A stretch of 17,807 nucleotides of DNA, taken from the NCBI GenBank assembly GCA_003343905.1, contig QAKI01000056.1, positions 1-17,807 on the forward strand. The letters run 5' to 3'. Source of the DNA: Subdoligranulum variabile. GTDB taxonomy: Bacteria; Bacillota; Clostridia; Oscillospirales; Ruminococcaceae. Each line of letters starts with the position of its first letter. Position 1 is the stretch's first letter. The notes beneath the pieces were generated by a model. That model did not search any database and was not told the DNA's origin. It worked only from the letters and a program-made list of their open reading frames with translations. Below, piece after piece: positions 16,504 through 17,807 of this stretch. The position numbers and the translations under genes were made by a program.

Positions 16504-16682
16504 ACAAGTAACTACTAACACTCAAAAAGACATCCTCACCTTTATTAATAAAACGTTTTTACAATACATCAAAAGCATATCCATTTAAGGATTAAAAAAA
16601 TATCTAATGATATTCTATATATAATGTAGGTAACCTCACTGTACAATTATAATTACCACCTCTATGTCAACAAAAAGAATCT
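16504..16682. other. AT-rich spacer between capD-like gene and wzx
   Basis: This is the longest gap between genes in the locus, and it marks the change from GC-rich to AT-rich sequence. No ORF, tRNA or clear intrinsic terminator is visible. A weak dyad (GGTAA at 16629-16633 with TTACC at 16653-16657) lies after the dehydratase stop. I looked for the Bacteroides-type promoter (TAnnTTTG with an upstream TTTG) on the minus strand and found only one-mismatch forms without a well-placed partner. An internal promoter or processing site is possible but not supported. Confidence 0.5.
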
Positions 16683-17807
16683 CTATTGTTGATCCAGCGC
16701 CTCATATACCGAATTCTTGCTCTTGAACTCAGGCACGATTCCTTTCATCATTCGGACGGTTCCCATTTTGTCTACTTTGATCGCGAGGTCGATCAAGGGG
16801 GACATGACCGTACAGATGTCTTCGTAATCGTATTCCCGGACTTGGGCACGGTAGATCTTTTCGTTTTCCGTTGGCAATGTATTTTCTTTCGTTGCCAACA
16901 GTTCTTCATAGAGCTTTTCGCCCGGACGGAGACCGGTATATTTGATCTCGATATCCTCGCCGGGGACAAGGCCTGCCAGTTCGATCATGCGGCGTGCCAG
17001 ATTGGCGATCTTCACAGGGGTTCCCATATCGAAGACGAAGATTTCGTTTCCTTTGCCCATAAAGGCGGCTTCCAAAACCAAGCGGCAGGCTTCGGGGATC
17101 GTCATGAAGTAGCGGATGATGTCGGGATGGGTGACGGTCAGAGGGCCACCCTTTGCCAACTGTTCGCGGAAACGGGGAATGACGGAACCGTTGCTGCCTA
17201 ACACGTTGCCGAAACGGGTGGTGATAAAACGGGTTTTACCGGAATGCCGGCCTTTGCTGATAGCGATGCTCAGGCTTTGCACATACATCTCCGCCAAACG
17301 TTTGGACGCTCCCATGACATTGGTCGGGTTGACGGCTTTATCGGTCGAGACCATGATGAACTTATCTACGTCGTACTTGACTGCCATATCGGCTACGTTA
17401 CGCGTACCGTAGACATTCGTATGGACGGCTTCGCAGGGGTTCTCTTCCATCAGGGGCACATGCTTGTAGGCGGCGGCATGGAAGACCAACTGGGGATGGA
17501 AACGCTGATAGATGCTTTCGACACGATGGATCATGCGAATGTCTCCCATGACCGGGGTAAACTCGACATCGGGGAATTTTTCTTCCAGCTCCAGCCGGAT
17601 GTTATGCATCGGGGTTTCGGCACTGTCGAACAGAACCAATTGCTTCAGCCCGAAATGGCAGAGTTGGCGACAGAGTTCGCTACCGATGGAACCGGCGGCT
17701 CCGGTGACCAAAACGACTTTGCCTTTCAGGGAACCTGCGATCTCCTCCATGTTGATACGGATCTCTTCGCGTCCTAACAGGTCTTCGATGCGGACTTCGG
17801 GAAGGGC
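16683..17807 (-). CDS. CapD/WbpM-type UDP-GlcNAc 4,6-dehydratase, C-terminal part
   Basis: The gene is cut by the right edge. The frame stays open from the edge: residues ALPEVRIEDLLGREEIRIN precede the first internal Met at 17750, and they match the linker before the catalytic domain of long (about 600-residue) membrane-anchored dehydratases. ATG 17750 is therefore not the real start. The visible catalytic SDR domain has VTGAAGSIGSELCRQL (15-30 from that Met), HAAAYKHVPLMEENP, and STDKAVNPTNVMGASKR with Met146 and Lys150, the Met-for-Tyr variant typical of WbpM/PglF/CapD. RFGNVLGSNGSVIPRF and TGLRPGEKLYEELL are also diagnostic. The enzyme converts UDP-GlcNAc to a 4-keto-6-deoxy sugar, the substrate for the SDR reductase at the other end of the locus. 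The gene ends in TAG. Confidence 0.9.
   Translation of the reverse strand, partial: ALPEVRIEDLLGREEIRINMEEIAGSLKGKVVLVTGAAGSIGSELCRQLCHFGLKQLVLFDSAETPMHNIRLELEEKFPDVEFTPVMGDIRMIHRVESIYQRFHPQLVFHAAAYKHVPLMEENPCEAVHTNVYGTRNVADMAVKYDVDKFIMVSTDKAVNPTNVMGASKRLAEMYVQSLSIAISKGRHSGKTRFITTRFGNVLGSNGSVIPRFREQLAKGGPLTVTHPDIIRYFMTIPEACRLVLEAAFMGKGNEIFVFDMGTPVKIANLARRMIELAGLVPGEDIEIKYTGLRPGEKLYEELLATKENTLPTENEKIYRAQVREYDYEDICTVMSPLIDLAIKVDKMGTVRMMKGIVPEFKSKNSVYEALDQQ

Noticed and set aside
16504..16682. Bacteroides-type promoter for wzx
   Set aside because: Only one-mismatch matches to TAnnTTTG were found and none had an upstream TTTG at suitable spacing.
16683..17750. Complete short-form dehydratase starting at ATG 17750
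   Set aside because: The frame is open upstream to the window edge and encodes the VRIEDLLGRE linker of long CapD/WbpM proteins, so the gene is truncated by the window, not short.
17244..17777. 177-residue open frame on the + strand
   Set aside because: It is the antisense shadow of the GC-rich CapD/WbpM-like catalytic domain, which carries all diagnostic motifs.

Overview
The window looks like a capsular or exopolysaccharide (CPS/EPS) biosynthesis locus from a gut-type Bacteroidales bacterium (Bacteroides or Parabacteroides; the genus cannot be fixed from the sequence). The reasons are the HU-like protein with a long N-terminal lead, the lack of strong Shine-Dalgarno sequences, the abrupt drop in GC inside the locus, and the mix of Wzx/EpsG, WbpL-like, WbuC and WbpM/CapD-like genes.

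Positions 1-1308 (+ strand, GC-rich) hold a three-gene cassette: an HU-like DNA-binding protein, a GH73-type glucosaminidase without a signal peptide, and a small protein whose reading frame appears to be disturbed twice. A heptamer repeat with an inverted partner lies between the first two genes.

Positions 1326-17807 (all - strand, transcribed right to left) hold the polysaccharide locus. Its upstream end enters from beyond the right edge. In transcription order the genes are: the C-terminal catalytic part of a CapD/WbpM-type UDP-GlcNAc 4,6-dehydratase (partial); a 179-base spacer; Wzx flippase; a GH88/GH105-like unsaturated-glycuronyl-hydrolase-like protein; polysaccharide pyruvyl transferase; GT2; GT4; GT2; a UDP-galactopyranose-mutase-like flavoprotein; an acyltransferase-3 gene broken by one amber codon; GT32; an EpsG-type polymerase; GT2; GT4; a WbpV-like SDR reductase; a WbpL/WecA-like initiating sugar-phosphate transferase; and a WbuC-type cupin. 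Gene spacing is tight, with ATGA overlaps at several junctions, so this is probably one operon.

The genes fit a Wzx/Wzy pathway. The dehydratase and SDR reductase would make UDP-QuiNAc or UDP-FucNAc. The WbpL-like enzyme would load that sugar-1-phosphate on undecaprenyl phosphate, and six glycosyltransferases would extend it. Pyruvylation (and acetylation, if the broken gene works) would decorate it. Wzx would flip the unit and the EpsG-like protein would polymerise it. The export machinery (Wza/Wzc) and the usual UpxY/UpxZ regulators are not in the window.

Base composition is mosaic. The two ends (1-4807 and 16683-17807) are visibly richer in GC than the AT-rich centre (about 4830-16680), as expected for conserved flanks around an exchanged serotype-specific core. 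The most unusual items are the GH88/105-like protein inside a CPS operon, the amber-interrupted acyltransferase, and the compensating frame changes in the small gene at 1018-1308.
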